This document shows, one piece after another, positions 7,489 through 16,488 of a DNA stretch of 64,000 nucleotides (position 1 is its first letter; each line of letters opens with the position of its first letter). The translations under genes were made by a program, and so were the position numbers. The stretch is from Halalkalirubrum salinum. Lineage in GTDB: Archaea > Halobacteriota > Halobacteria > Halobacteriales > Haloferacaceae. The stretch spans positions 1-64,000 of the forward strand of contig NZ_SRSG01000017.1 in assembly GCF_005543295.1 (NCBI RefSeq), written 5' to 3'. The notes under the pieces were generated by a model that was given only the letters and a program-made list of their open reading frames with translations, ran no database searches and was not told the origin of the DNA.

Positions 7489-9336
7489 TCAGTAGCTTCG
7501 GGTCTTCGGTTCGTAGGTTTTGTCCTCGCCCTCAAGCATCACCGGACGGTACCAAAGTTCCGGAGTGCCGTCGTTCCACGAGAGCATCGTGTGTTTGAGC
7601 CACTCGTCGTCTTTTCGCTCCGGCGCCTCTGCGCGCCAGTGCGCGCCACGGAATTCCTCGCGCGCGAGCGCACCGATCGTGATCGCCTCTGCGAGATCCA
7701 GCAGGTTCCGCGTTTCGATCGTCTGCAAAAGGTCGGTGTTGAACGTGCGTGAGGGGTCCGAAACTGCGACGTCCTTGTAGCGATCGCGCGCCTCGCGGAT
7801 GTCGCGAAGCGCTTGCTTGAGGCCTTCTTCCTCCCGGAAGACGTTGACGTAGCGGGTCATTGACTGTTGGAGGTCCGAGCGAACCTCTGAGTGGTGAATC
7901 CCCTCGCTGCTCAGTAGCTCGTCAATGTTCCTGCGCTCGGCTTCAACGGCGCGTTCGACGATCGACGTCTCATCGACGCTGCCGCCCTCAGCGACGGTCC
8001 CACCGTCAGCGACAGCATCGGCATCACCGAACGAGCCGGGCTCACCAAGAGCCACCGGGCTATCGATTTCGGCTGTTTCGTACTCACCGCGCTGGCCGGT
8101 TTCGATCTTCGCCGGCTCCATCTCCGCGCCCGCTGCGTGTTTCCCTGCGCGCTTGCCGAAGACAATGAGTTCTGGCAGCGCGTTCCCGCCGAGACGGTTT
8201 GCGCCGTGGACAGATGCACACGCACACTCACCAGCCGCGTACAGGCCGTTGACACACGTCTCGCCATTCTCGTTGGTCTCGATCCCACCCATCGCGTAGT
8301 GCTGGCCGGGCTTGACGGGCATCGGTTCTTTGAGACCATCGACGCCCTCGAAATCCTCTGCGAGATGAAGAATGTTTTCGAGGCGATCGAGGATCCGTTC
8401 TTCGCCGAGGTGACGCATGTCGAGGTGGACGTATTCGTCGTCGATACCTCTTCCTTCGTTGACTTCTGTCAACTCGGCGCGAGAGACGACGTCTCGAGAC
8501 GCGAGTTCGCCGTCGTTGTTCGCGTAGCCGTGTTCGAACATGAAGCGCTCGCCCTCGGCGTTGTACAGGATACCACCCTCTCCACGGACACCTTCGGAGA
8601 TCAACACGCCAGTCGACGGCAGTGAAGTTGGGTGGAACTGAATGAACTCCATGTCCTCTAGTGGGACGCCCGCGCGGTAGGCCATCGCCTGGCCATCGCC
8701 GGTGCACGACACCGCATTTGTCGTGTGATCAAAGGCCTGTCCTGGACCCCCAGTCGCGAGGATAACGCCATTTCGAGCGCGGAATCCAGAAATTTCGCCT
8801 GTCTGGACATCGTAGGCGACGACGCCGTGACAGGTCCGATCCTCGGGGCGCTCCTCGTCGGTCACCGCGAGGTTCAGCACGTGCCACTCGTCGTACACCT
8901 GCACACCGCTTTTGACCAACTGTTCATACATCGTGTGCAACAGTTGGTGGCCAGTTTCAGCGCCAGCGTAGGTCGTTCGGGGGAACGAGAGCCCGCCGAA
9001 CGGTCGCTGGGAAACCCGGCCGTCCTCCTCGCGGGAGAACGCCATCCCCCAGTGTTCGAGCTGGATAACCTCGTTTGGGCTGTTCTTACAGAGGGTCTCG
9101 ATCGCCGGCGCGTCGCCGAGATAATCTGAGCCCTTCATTGTGTCGTAGGCGTGGTCCTCCCATGAGTCGCCCTCTCGAAGGGCGGCGTTGATGCCACCTT
9201 CTGCCGCACCGGTGTGGCTTCGAACCGGGTGGACTTTCGAGACGATCGCCACGTCTGCGCCCTCGTTCTTTGCCGCGATCGCCGCCCGGAGACCCGCGCC
9301 GCCGGCGCCGACCACGATCACGTCGTGTTCGTACAT
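7489..9336 (-). CDS. sdhA: Succinate dehydrogenase flavoprotein subunit
   Basis: The 615-aa catalytic subunit of complex II oxidises succinate to fumarate with covalently bound FAD. The dinucleotide-binding loop VVGAGGAGLRAA starts at residue 8. RSHTGAAEGG carries the His expected to bind FAD. FHPTSLP, the HYAMGGIETN segment and CASVHGANRLGGNAL are hallmark active-site blocks. An acidic insertion rich in Gly, Asp and Ser near residues 420-470 is unlike bacterial enzymes. It is the last sdh gene, 49 bases after sdhB. Confidence 0.97.
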   Translation of the reverse strand: MYEHDVIVVGAGGAGLRAAIAAKNEGADVAIVSKVHPVRSHTGAAEGGINAALREGDSWEDHAYDTMKGSDYLGDAPAIETLCKNSPNEVIQLEHWGMAFSREEDGRVSQRPFGGLSFPRTTYAGAETGHQLLHTMYEQLVKSGVQVYDEWHVLNLAVTDEERPEDRTCHGVVAYDVQTGEISGFRARNGVILATGGPGQAFDHTTNAVSCTGDGQAMAYRAGVPLEDMEFIQFHPTSLPSTGVLISEGVRGEGGILYNAEGERFMFEHGYANNDGELASRDVVSRAELTEVNEGRGIDDEYVHLDMRHLGEERILDRLENILHLAEDFEGVDGLKEPMPVKPGQHYAMGGIETNENGETCVNGLYAAGECACASVHGANRLGGNALPELIVFGKRAGKHAAGAEMEPAKIETGQRGEYETAEIDSPVALGEPGSFGDADAVADGGTVAEGGSVDETSIVERAVEAERRNIDELLSSEGIHHSEVRSDLQQSMTRYVNVFREEEGLKQALRDIREARDRYKDVAVSDPSRTFNTDLLQTIETRNLLDLAEAITIGALAREEFRGAHWRAEAPERKDDEWLKHTMLSWNDGTPELWYRPVMLEGEDKTYEPKTRSY

Positions 9337-9385
9337 AATTGTGGTATATGTTCCCTTAGTGTTGTATGCTCTTGAGCCTTGATCC

Positions 9386-10267
9386 TCACCAGAACTTCAG
9401 GTTGCTTTTGACCGCTTCGCGTTTGAGTTCCTGAATGTGTTCGGTCAGTGGAATGTCCTTCGGACACACCTCCGTACAGGAGAACTGCGTCTGACAGCGC
9501 CAGACACCGTGTTCCTGTTCGATGATCTTGAGTCGTTCTTGTTTTCTGGCCTCGCCTTCGCGCTCGTCCATCGCAAAGCGGTACGCTTTGTTGATCGCCG
9601 CCGGGCCGAGATACTGGTTATCGCCCGCCGCGATATTACACGATGACATACAGGCGCCACACCAGATACAGCGTGTTGACATCTTGATTTTCTCGCGGTT
9701 CGCCCGACTCTGGCGCTGTTCTTCAAGTTCACCGTCTGGAAGCTCATCGGGGTCGAAATATGGCTCAACAGCGTGCATCTGCTCGTAGAAGTGATCCATG
9801 TCGACCACGAGGTCTTTGACCACATCCTGATGCGGAAGCGGTTCGATTCGGACTGGTTCATCGAGCTCTGAAAGCTGTGTCTTACAACCGAGCCGCTGGG
9901 ATCCGTTGATAAAGAAGGCGTCCGAGCCACAGATCGCCTGTCGACAAGAGTGTCGGAAGGTGAGCGATGGATCGTAGTGATCCCGCGCGTACATCAACGA
10001 ATCCAATACCGTCATCCCTTTTTCAAATGGAACGTGGAACTCGTCGAACCGCGGCTCCTGTTTTGCTTCGACCTCCGGATCGTACCGGAAGACTTTGATC
10101 CGAACGGTGTCCTCGTTTGCCTTCGCGCGCTCTTCGGCCTCGCGCTGTTTCTCCTGTTGCCCGGCGCGATCGGCTTTTGCGGTGTCGCGGCGCTGTTTCC
10201 CCGGCGAGGACGCTGCCTCGTCGGTCGTCGATTCAACCTCTTCTCTTTTTGGAACTTGCGTGCTCAT
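9386..10267 (-). CDS. sdhB: Succinate dehydrogenase iron-sulfur subunit
   Basis: The 293-aa subunit passes electrons from FAD to quinone through three clusters. The [2Fe-2S] ligands sit in CRQAICGSD and a later Cys (RLGCKTQ). The ferredoxin-like part shows CIWCGACMSSC and CTEVCPKDIP for the [4Fe-4S] and [3Fe-4S] clusters. A charged N-terminal extension of about 50 residues (Lys/Glu/Arg-rich, likely coiled) precedes the core and is longer than in bacteria. The start at 10267 follows the sdhD stop by two bases. Confidence 0.96.
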   Translation of the reverse strand: MSTQVPKREEVESTTDEAASSPGKQRRDTAKADRAGQQEKQREAEERAKANEDTVRIKVFRYDPEVEAKQEPRFDEFHVPFEKGMTVLDSLMYARDHYDPSLTFRHSCRQAICGSDAFFINGSQRLGCKTQLSELDEPVRIEPLPHQDVVKDLVVDMDHFYEQMHAVEPYFDPDELPDGELEEQRQSRANREKIKMSTRCIWCGACMSSCNIAAGDNQYLGPAAINKAYRFAMDEREGEARKQERLKIIEQEHGVWRCQTQFSCTEVCPKDIPLTEHIQELKREAVKSNLKFW

Positions 10268-10269
10268 GA

Positions 10270-10641
10270 TTACAGAATCGAGATGCCGGCCCACGCGTTC
10301 GCGGTTCGAACGCCCTGGACGATCAAGATCGCGCTGGCGACCACAAGCGTCCACTTAACGATGGTCTGTTTGGTACCGGTCAATCCTTGATTAATCAACG
10401 CGTTGTAAACGCCGTTGACGCCGTGGAACGTCGCTGTGATCAAAAACAGGATCATGAGCGAGTAGTATGTCCACGACTCCATGCGGGCGCTCGACAGCGC
10501 GAACGTCACCTCGTCAGCGTGGTAGACGAAATGCAGCAAGAAGAAGTGAAACGACAACACGACCGCAAGAAATGCCGCCGTAATTCGCTGCCAGAGCCAC
10601 CGACGACCGCCAGGTCTGAACGAAGAGTAGCGCTCAGCCAT
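10270..10641 (-). CDS. sdhD: Succinate dehydrogenase membrane anchor subunit D
   Basis: The 123-aa protein has three membrane helices (about residues 18-42, 58-80 and 92-115) with His residues in SFHFFLLHFVYH and ATFHGVNGVYN suited to heme or quinone contact. Its place between sdhC and sdhB in a tightly packed operon (two bases to each neighbour) identifies it as the second anchor. Confidence 0.92.
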   Translation of the reverse strand: MAERYSSFRPGGRRWLWQRITAAFLAVVLSFHFFLLHFVYHADEVTFALSSARMESWTYYSLMILFLITATFHGVNGVYNALINQGLTGTKQTIVKWTLVVASAILIVQGVRTANAWAGISIL

Positions 10642-10643
10642 AG

Positions 10644-11036
10644 TCAGAACGCCCCCGCGATAAACGTTGGAACCGATGCGACCGTGATCGCTCCGGTCAA
10701 GATTAGCGACGCGTAGAAGCTTTTGTCCTGTGATTCCAGCCCGATACCGAGATCGATCATTAGCAGTCGGAGCCCGTTGAGAATGTGAAACACCGCAACA
10801 GCGAGCAATCCGACCTCAAGGATTCGGACTACGAGCAGCCCTTCGAGCGTCTGGATCGTCCCCGTATACGCTGCTGCGCCCGATAGCGCCGTTGACAGCA
10901 CGGCAATGTGGGTGAATAGGTAGCCGACAAGCACCCAGCCGGTGAACTTGTGGAACACCCAGGCCCACATTCCTGCGGAGAACTCCCGCCAGCGGCCGAA
11001 GTCCTCAATGAGGCCTCGATTGTACGACTGACTCAT
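10644..11036 (-). CDS. sdhC: Succinate dehydrogenase cytochrome b subunit C
   Basis: The 130-aa anchor subunit holds the family pattern [15 protein letters not shown] in the first helix and [10 protein letters not shown] in the second, where His residues bind heme b. Three hydrophobic helices are visible. It is the first gene of sdhCDBA. The 93 bases before its ATG at 11036 separate it from the AspA-like gene and should hold the promoter. Confidence 0.94.
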   Translation of the reverse strand: MSQSYNRGLIEDFGRWREFSAGMWAWVFHKFTGWVLVGYLFTHIAVLSTALSGAAAYTGTIQTLEGLLVVRILEVGLLAVAVFHILNGLRLLMIDLGIGLESQDKSFYASLILTGAITVASVPTFIAGAF

Positions 11037-11129
11037 ATCGTATGTGGTTCGGTACCGGGGTGGTATAGAAGTTACGTAGTCGGCCGTCCACGCGTCAGCA
11101 CCCAGCCGGTCAGCTGAAGCGATCGATCC

Positions 11130-12155
11130 TCACGTCTCGTTGCCGTTTGGCGGAGTTTGGCGGCTCTCGACGACGCGCCGGGTTTTTTCGCTGAGTTCGA
11201 CGAGATGACACAGCGGGTTTCCCGGGTAGACCACCGGATTTTCCAACAACCCAACCAACAGCCCGGTAAATGGGGCCTCGACGGTCACGTTGTCGTCTTT
11301 GAACGGATTTGTGATAGTGCATATCCGATCGCCATCGTGGACCAGCGAGCCCCGACCGTAGTGCATATCAACGATTCCGCCAACGTCTGCCCGAATCCAC
11401 GTCTTTTCGCGATCGTCCGTAATGATCGTCCGCCAACCGGGCCATCGAACAGTCGATTGTTCGATCATGTTGTACTCCGCGAAGACACTTTCGGCGCCAG
11501 CGAGTGCGTCGTCGATAAGGCCGCGCTGGAAGCGGTGGGCTTCACCCATTTCGATCGTAATCGTCGGGATTCCCGCACGTGTTGCCTCACCGCGGAGCGT
11601 TCCGTCCGGACCCTCCCCGTCTAGCACGACGTTCGAGCCGTACGCAAGCGCGAGCCGATGAACCGACTTATTAGCCATATTGCCACGGACGTGAAGCATA
11701 TTCGTCCGTCCTCGCGTGGAGGTGTGAAAGTCGAGCCCGAAGTCACAGGGCTCGATGAAGTTGGAAAAGATCCGATGCGCCATTCGTTTTGCGCTTGTCG
11801 ATCCCTCGCGACCGGGAAACGATCTATTCAGGTCGCGATCGTAAATCGGCAGGTATCGCTGTTGGGCCAAAAATCCGGGCACATTCAACACGGGCAGACA
11901 GACGAGCGTGCCGGCAAGCCCCGAGAGATCCCACTCGTGGGCGATCTCGCGGACTACCTCGATACCGTTGAGTTCGTCGCCGTGGGTAGCCGCCGTGAGA
12001 AATGCCGTCGGCCCCGGCTTCTCGCCGTTGATGATTGTGACCGGAATTCGGACGGGATCGCCGAGATACGTCTCGCTGATCCCATAGCGGATGTTCTGGG
12101 TTTCGCCCGGAGAGACCTTGCCGCCGTTGTAGGTGAAGGCCTCGGAGTCGCTCAT
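11130..12155 (-). CDS. Succinylglutamate desuccinylase/aspartoacylase family hydrolase
   Basis: The 341-aa zinc carboxypeptidase-like protein has ATHGDELNG (zinc-binding His and Glu near residues 58 and 61), RDLNRSFPG (substrate Arg/Asn), the zinc His in LDFHTSTRG and a catalytic Glu in ITIEMGEA. The last 90 residues form a beta-barrel-like domain with YGRGSLVHDGDRI. The family removes acyl groups from amino acids, but haloarchaeal members have unknown substrates. It is a single gene, divergent from thioredoxin. Confidence 0.88.
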   Translation of the reverse strand: MSDSEAFTYNGGKVSPGETQNIRYGISETYLGDPVRIPVTIINGEKPGPTAFLTAATHGDELNGIEVVREIAHEWDLSGLAGTLVCLPVLNVPGFLAQQRYLPIYDRDLNRSFPGREGSTSAKRMAHRIFSNFIEPCDFGLDFHTSTRGRTNMLHVRGNMANKSVHRLALAYGSNVVLDGEGPDGTLRGEATRAGIPTITIEMGEAHRFQRGLIDDALAGAESVFAEYNMIEQSTVRWPGWRTIITDDREKTWIRADVGGIVDMHYGRGSLVHDGDRICTITNPFKDDNVTVEAPFTGLLVGLLENPVVYPGNPLCHLVELSEKTRRVVESRQTPPNGNET

Positions 12156-12317
12156 ACTCCGACCAGTCGCTATTCACAGATATAAACCCCGGCACATTGA
12201 TCGGTCTGTCCATATTCGTGACTGTTCCCGGTAGTATGACTTGCTTTACTTGAGATGTTGTGACGGTCAGGATTCTGGTAACGCGCTGTGCATAAGGTGG
12301 ACACAGCCGTCAAAGGA

Positions 12318-12325
12318 TTATATAC
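12318..12325 (+). promoter_or_regulatory. TATA-like box for thioredoxin
   Basis: TTATATAC, preceded by a BRE-like CAAAGGA, lies 21-28 bases before the ATG at 12346. Transcription should begin at or very near the start codon. Confidence 0.5.
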
Positions 12326-12345
12326 TCGTGTGTGTAAGTGGGTGT

Positions 12346-12675
12346 ATGAGCACAGCAACTGTCTCGGAGCCGATCCACGTCGAAGATGAAGCCCAGTTTG
12401 AAGAGTTGATCAACGAGCACGAGATCGTCCTCGTCGATTACCATGCGGAGTGGTGTGGCCCGTGTAAGATGCTCGAGCCGACGATCGAGGAGATTGCCGC
12501 CGACTCAGATGCAACCGTCCTCAAGGTCGATATCGACGAACTCCGTGGGCTTGCAGAAACACAGGGTATCCGGAGTGTGCCGACGCTCGAATTCTACGCA
12601 AATGGCGAACTGAAAGACAGCGTTGTCGGTGTCCAGGATAAAGACGACTTGCTGTCGGCGATCGACTCACTGTAA
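12346..12675 (+). CDS. trxA: Thioredoxin
   Basis: A 109-aa thioredoxin, the cytoplasmic disulfide reductant. The active site WCGPCK is near residue 37, followed by the conserved VDIDEL strand and the cis-Pro in RSVPTLEF. The N-terminal ten residues are an acidic lead-in. The ATG at 12346 is chosen because of the TATA box and because upstream residues do not resemble thioredoxin. Confidence 0.95.
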   Translation: MSTATVSEPIHVEDEAQFEELINEHEIVLVDYHAEWCGPCKMLEPTIEEIAADSDATVLKVDIDELRGLAETQGIRSVPTLEFYANGELKDSVVGVQDKDDLLSAIDSL

Positions 12676-12734
12676 TCGAACACTGGCGCTGTTCGGATGC
12701 GGACGCTGTTACAGACGATCGGTGAGAGAGCGAT

Positions 12735-12875
12735 TCACACGAGCCGTGCAAAGACGACTTTGTGTCCGGTCTCGTTCCGGTGCCTATCGGCAGCGGTAGT
12801 TGCACTGTCTTCGCTTCGCTCTAGGGATTCAAACGTGCATTGTCGACAGACGACGTGATATTCGGTGGGCGTCAT
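12735..12875 (-). CDS. Very small CxxC/His protein (46 aa)
   Basis: The frame translates to MTPTEYHVVCRQCTFE followed by an acidic middle, then ADRHRNETGHKVVF. CxxC followed by His-x5-His is a single zinc-finger-like arrangement, and the HxxxTGH pattern is typical of short haloarchaeal zinc proteins. Function is unknown. It lies between thioredoxin and the helicase, transcribed toward thioredoxin. Support comes from composition, motif spacing and a clean start and stop. Confidence 0.65.
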   Translation of the reverse strand: MTPTEYHVVCRQCTFESLERSEDSATTAADRHRNETGHKVVFARLV

Positions 12876-12981
12876 TGTCTCGGCATTTAACAGTTATTTG
12901 TATAGTTATGATCCGCATATCGGACGGTACTCACAGTATACTTCGGCAGAACTGGATCGCTACTGGCGTGATCTGAACGTC

Positions 12982-15339
12982 TCAGTGTCTATCAGAGTCT
13001 TCCGCAGGTTGTTGATCCCAAAACCGATCGAGCCCGAGAGAGAGCATATCGGCGCTCACAGGTTGGAAGGCATCTTGTTCGTGCGCTGGTAGGTACGATC
13101 GGACACTGTTCCACGACTGGCGGGCGTACCGCGCGTCAACCAATACCCGAACGCCGCGATCGTCACGTCCTCGAATCACCCGACCGATCGCCTGTCTCGC
13201 CTTGCGGACCGCTGGAACGACGAGGGAGGTCTCAAAGCCGTTGCCGAATCGCCGATCGTAGGCGGTCTGGACCGCCTTGGTCCGGGGGCTCGCGGTGTTG
13301 ACAATCGGGACGCCACAGACAACGGCCGCGGCCAGCCGATCGCCACTGTAGTCGACGCCTTCTGTCAGCGTCCCTCGAAGACTCGTGACGAGGACCTTCC
13401 CATCCCCGGCAAAAAACGATCGTTTTAACCGATCGGTCTCAGCGTCGTCGCTCGATTCGTCCAGAAGCACGGGCTTGTCAACACGCGCTTCGAGGACGTC
13501 TGCCATCCATTTGGCTTCTCGATAGCTCGGCATCCCCACGAGCACATTCCCGGGCGATTGCGCGACAGCCACGGCCGCGTCGGCGTGTGCCTGTCGTGTT
13601 GGCGTGTCTTCCCCAGGATCGCCGCGGTTTGCGTACGTGTACTTCGGGGCGTCGACGGCGAAGCTCTCGCGGTTCGATTCGGGGAAGCCAAGGCCGTACG
13701 TCCGTCGTTCGATCGGTCGATCGGCCTCTCTGAGGTGTTCAAGCCCCGAGACCTGTTCGAACACGTCAAGCGGCGCGAGCGTTGCGCTCATGAGGATGCC
13801 GCCGCCGAACGCTGACAGCCGCTCGCCGATCGCATCGCCCGGGACACAGTTGTACAACACCAACCGGGCGTTGTACGCCCGCTGCCAGGATTCGGGCGGC
13901 TCACTCCGATCCCAGGTCCGTTCGAGTTGGATCTCCCGAAAGTACGACTCGTGATCTGCACGGTACCACGCGCCGAGGGTCCGTCCGACGCTCGGAGCGG
14001 ATCGATCGACATCGTCATCTTCCAGTTCGTCGAGGATCCGTCCAACGACCGTTCCAACGATCTCTGCGCGCGACCACACCGCATCAGTATAGCCCTGTGC
14101 GTTAGCCCATTCGGTTATTTCGTCTGGCTCTGGGACCGTTGGATCGCGAAGGGGAATTTCTGTGTCTGGGAGGGCTTCGAGATCGGCTTTCCAGCCGCGG
14201 TGTTCTGCATCCAGATAGGCGTTTACCCGCCGATCGAACTCTGATCGGAGGTCACGGACGAAGGATCGATATCGCTTGAGTTCGTCGATCGAGACGTCGC
14301 TTTCGGCCAGTTCGCTCCGGATTAACTCGACATCTGTTCCGTCGAGCTGATTGCCCTCGAACGACAGCGGCTGGATCACGCGAGTCAGTTCGTTCTCGGC
14401 GGTCCGGAGGCTGCGATCGGCAATTGCGTCGCTCACGAGGTCTCTCACCCGCGGTTCGAGCATGTGTGCTTCGTCGCAGATGAGGAATGTCTCTTCGTCG
14501 ATGAGCGAGCCAGTGAACGACGACGCTGTCAGTGGATCAAAGATGTGATAGTAATTTCCGATTACTACCTCGACGTGCGGCAAGATTGCACCCATGATCG
14601 AGTGTGGACACATGCCGTAGCTGGCGGCCAGTCCGACGAGTTCCTCGGTGCCGATGTGTCCGCGATCAGTGAGATCAAACGGGACAGCCTGAATCGGCTC
14701 GCCATCCTCAGGCAGTTCGTCCAGATACGTCGCGTAGAACGGACAGTACTCTGTTGCACCCGTCTCGTCACCGTGCGCTGGAGTCGACGGCAGAAACGGT
14801 GTCTTTTCGCCCGCGGTTTCGAGGACGGCAGGACCCGCAGTGCCAGTATCGGCCAGTCCAGTTTGTGCACGGCGGGCAGTCTCCGCCAGCGCGCCTGTTG
14901 TGGTGGGCCCGTCTTCACCGGTTAGATTTCGCGTTCGCTCGCGGAGTCCCTCACAGCGATCGTACACGTTCGATCTGTCGATTCCACCTGCGCTCTCGCG
15001 GCTGTACGGACAGACGTCGGCCTTTCCGACGAGTGTCAGTCCCGATATCAGGCTGTGCGGATCGGGGAGCGTCTCGTTGATCTGACGGAGGTCTGTCTCG
15101 AACTGCCGGAGCTGTTGTTTGACGCTCGTGGCGACGACAACCCGCTCGTAGGGCGAGTCTGGATCGCGAACCCGATCGATCCCGGCAGTCAGCGCCAACA
15201 TCGTTTTGCCGGTTCCACACGCGCCCTCGATGACAGTGTATCCACCCGATTCGGCTGTTTCGATCGCGGTCACGATCCCATCAGCCTGCTCTCTATACGG
15301 CTCTGGATGGCCGAATAGCTCTTGCCACTGCGTTACCAT
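12982..15339 (-). CDS. XPD/DinG-type ATP-dependent DNA helicase with Fe-S domain
   Basis: The 785-aa superfamily 2 helicase shows Walker A GACGTGKT (residues 39-46), DEAH box CDEAHML (288-294) and a C-terminal motif VI QAIGRVIRGRDD. Four cysteines at about 109, 129, 199 and 244 lie between Walker A and DEAH, the arrangement that binds the [4Fe-4S] cluster in XPD/Rad3 and DinG. Such enzymes unwind DNA 5' to 3' in repair or replication restart. The Cys spacing is wider than in short archaeal XPD. It is a single gene with a 277-base upstream gap carrying inverted-repeat element E2. Confidence 0.92.
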   Translation of the reverse strand: MVTQWQELFGHPEPYREQADGIVTAIETAESGGYTVIEGACGTGKTMLALTAGIDRVRDPDSPYERVVVATSVKQQLRQFETDLRQINETLPDPHSLISGLTLVGKADVCPYSRESAGGIDRSNVYDRCEGLRERTRNLTGEDGPTTTGALAETARRAQTGLADTGTAGPAVLETAGEKTPFLPSTPAHGDETGATEYCPFYATYLDELPEDGEPIQAVPFDLTDRGHIGTEELVGLAASYGMCPHSIMGAILPHVEVVIGNYYHIFDPLTASSFTGSLIDEETFLICDEAHMLEPRVRDLVSDAIADRSLRTAENELTRVIQPLSFEGNQLDGTDVELIRSELAESDVSIDELKRYRSFVRDLRSEFDRRVNAYLDAEHRGWKADLEALPDTEIPLRDPTVPEPDEITEWANAQGYTDAVWSRAEIVGTVVGRILDELEDDDVDRSAPSVGRTLGAWYRADHESYFREIQLERTWDRSEPPESWQRAYNARLVLYNCVPGDAIGERLSAFGGGILMSATLAPLDVFEQVSGLEHLREADRPIERRTYGLGFPESNRESFAVDAPKYTYANRGDPGEDTPTRQAHADAAVAVAQSPGNVLVGMPSYREAKWMADVLEARVDKPVLLDESSDDAETDRLKRSFFAGDGKVLVTSLRGTLTEGVDYSGDRLAAAVVCGVPIVNTASPRTKAVQTAYDRRFGNGFETSLVVPAVRKARQAIGRVIRGRDDRGVRVLVDARYARQSWNSVRSYLPAHEQDAFQPVSADMLSLGLDRFWDQQPAEDSDRH

Positions 15340-15482
15340 CGGCGCTGTCCCTTCCTGTGGCTTGGCATGGTCCGTTTGGATCTGTTGTTCGTCCGCACTG
15401 GTGTCCCCATTTCGTTCTTGTTGGTACTCGGTTCGTCACCGCGGAAAAATCCTCACATCGAGTTCGGTCTCGGCTGTTTGTC

Positions 15483-15583
15483 ATAGGGATTATCGTAGCC
15501 ATCCGGAGACTTCGATCCCCCTCTTTTGACCCCGTGTCTCGATCTCTCAGCAGAAAATTATGACTTTCTATGATAATCCCTAT
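15483..15583. repeat. Inverted-repeat element E2 (16-base arms, 101 bases overall)
   Basis: The arm at 15483-15498 (ATAGGGATTATCGTAG) matches the reverse complement of 15568-15583 at 15 of 16 positions, with 69 bases between. It lies in the 277-base gap between the PAC2 gene end and the helicase start, where I support no protein gene. Internal short motifs (CTTCGAT and TCTCTCAG) occur in the same order and similar positions as in element E1 at 397-509. Confidence 0.6.
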
Positions 15584-15616
15584 CAGTACAAGTTGGATCG
15601 GCATCGACCGACCAGA

Positions 15617-16357
15617 TCACTGGTACATCCGCAGCGGCTGCACTCGGGTACTCTCTTCGTCGGCTTGTTGCATCTGCTGGGCGAGTTGCTCGCGGGCCTC
15701 ACGAATTTCTTCGGCGCGATCGACCAGATGGTCGGTCGGAACGGAAATATCAGCGAGCGGTTCGATGCCCTGTTTGAGTAGGCGGCTTGCGGCCTCCGGG
15801 TCGGGGAACCGTGGATCCGATTCGACGACAAGTCCGATCGCCGGCTGATCATGTTCAAGCGCATGCGCCAACAGTGCACCCGTTGGTCCCGAAACCAGTC
15901 CACGCTCGCCCGGAGCGGGAATATCGAGCGACTCCAGACGATCGATACCACGGTTAACGCCAACTCCGTGGACACGTGCGGGTTCAGATCCCTTTTCACG
16001 TGGAATCCCGGAGAGGTACACCGGTAAGATAGATTCCTCAGCGAACCATCCCGAAACGCAGTCTGCGAACGTGATCGCCGCCTGCGGAGAGACTGGAATA
16101 TCACTTTGTAGCGCGACTAGATCGCGCTCGGAGTCAACGTACAGTCTAACCGGCGTCACAAGCCGATTGTTGTCCTCGTGATACGTAACTGCCTTCGGGA
16201 TACCCTCACAGTGGACGTTTGCGTAATGGTCCATCTCGAAGGTCGAGATCAGGTGATCGGCCGTAATCTTCCCAACGAGACCAACACCAGGAAGGCCCTC
16301 GATGAGCGTTGGTTCAGTGAGCGATACATCATTATTAACCACCTCAATTTCTGCCAT
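15617..16357 (-). CDS. PAC2-family (proteasome assembly chaperone-like) protein
   Basis: The 246-aa protein has the PAC2 pattern: LIEGLPGVGLVGKI near residue 18, then YVDSERDLVALQSD, a central LSGIPR strand, GPTGALLAHALE and ALGLVVES-like strands. Residues after about 200 form an amphipathic helix rich in Glu/Arg/Gln, likely a coiled coil, ending VQPLRMYQ. Eukaryotic PAC2 helps assemble proteasome alpha rings; whether archaeal homologues do so is inference, though a proteasome alpha gene lies elsewhere in this window. Confidence 0.85.
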   Translation of the reverse strand: MAEIEVVNNDVSLTEPTLIEGLPGVGLVGKITADHLISTFEMDHYANVHCEGIPKAVTYHEDNNRLVTPVRLYVDSERDLVALQSDIPVSPQAAITFADCVSGWFAEESILPVYLSGIPREKGSEPARVHGVGVNRGIDRLESLDIPAPGERGLVSGPTGALLAHALEHDQPAIGLVVESDPRFPDPEAASRLLKQGIEPLADISVPTDHLVDRAEEIREAREQLAQQMQQADEESTRVQPLRMYQ

Positions 16358-16488
16358 GTCCGGACGGTTCGCAGGGCACGAAGGTAAAACGAGGTGTCGA
16401 ATGGTTCGAGCGTGAGAAAGTCACATACAGGAGTGGATGTCCCCCGGAGACGAAGTCGACCCGAAACGGCCAAGCGATCGGGACAAAA

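Noticed and set aside
15293-15604. 103-codon minus-strand frame overlapping the helicase start
   Set aside because: It overlaps the helicase start by 47 bases, crosses the inverted repeat E2, and its composition is Arg-rich and unlike neighbours.
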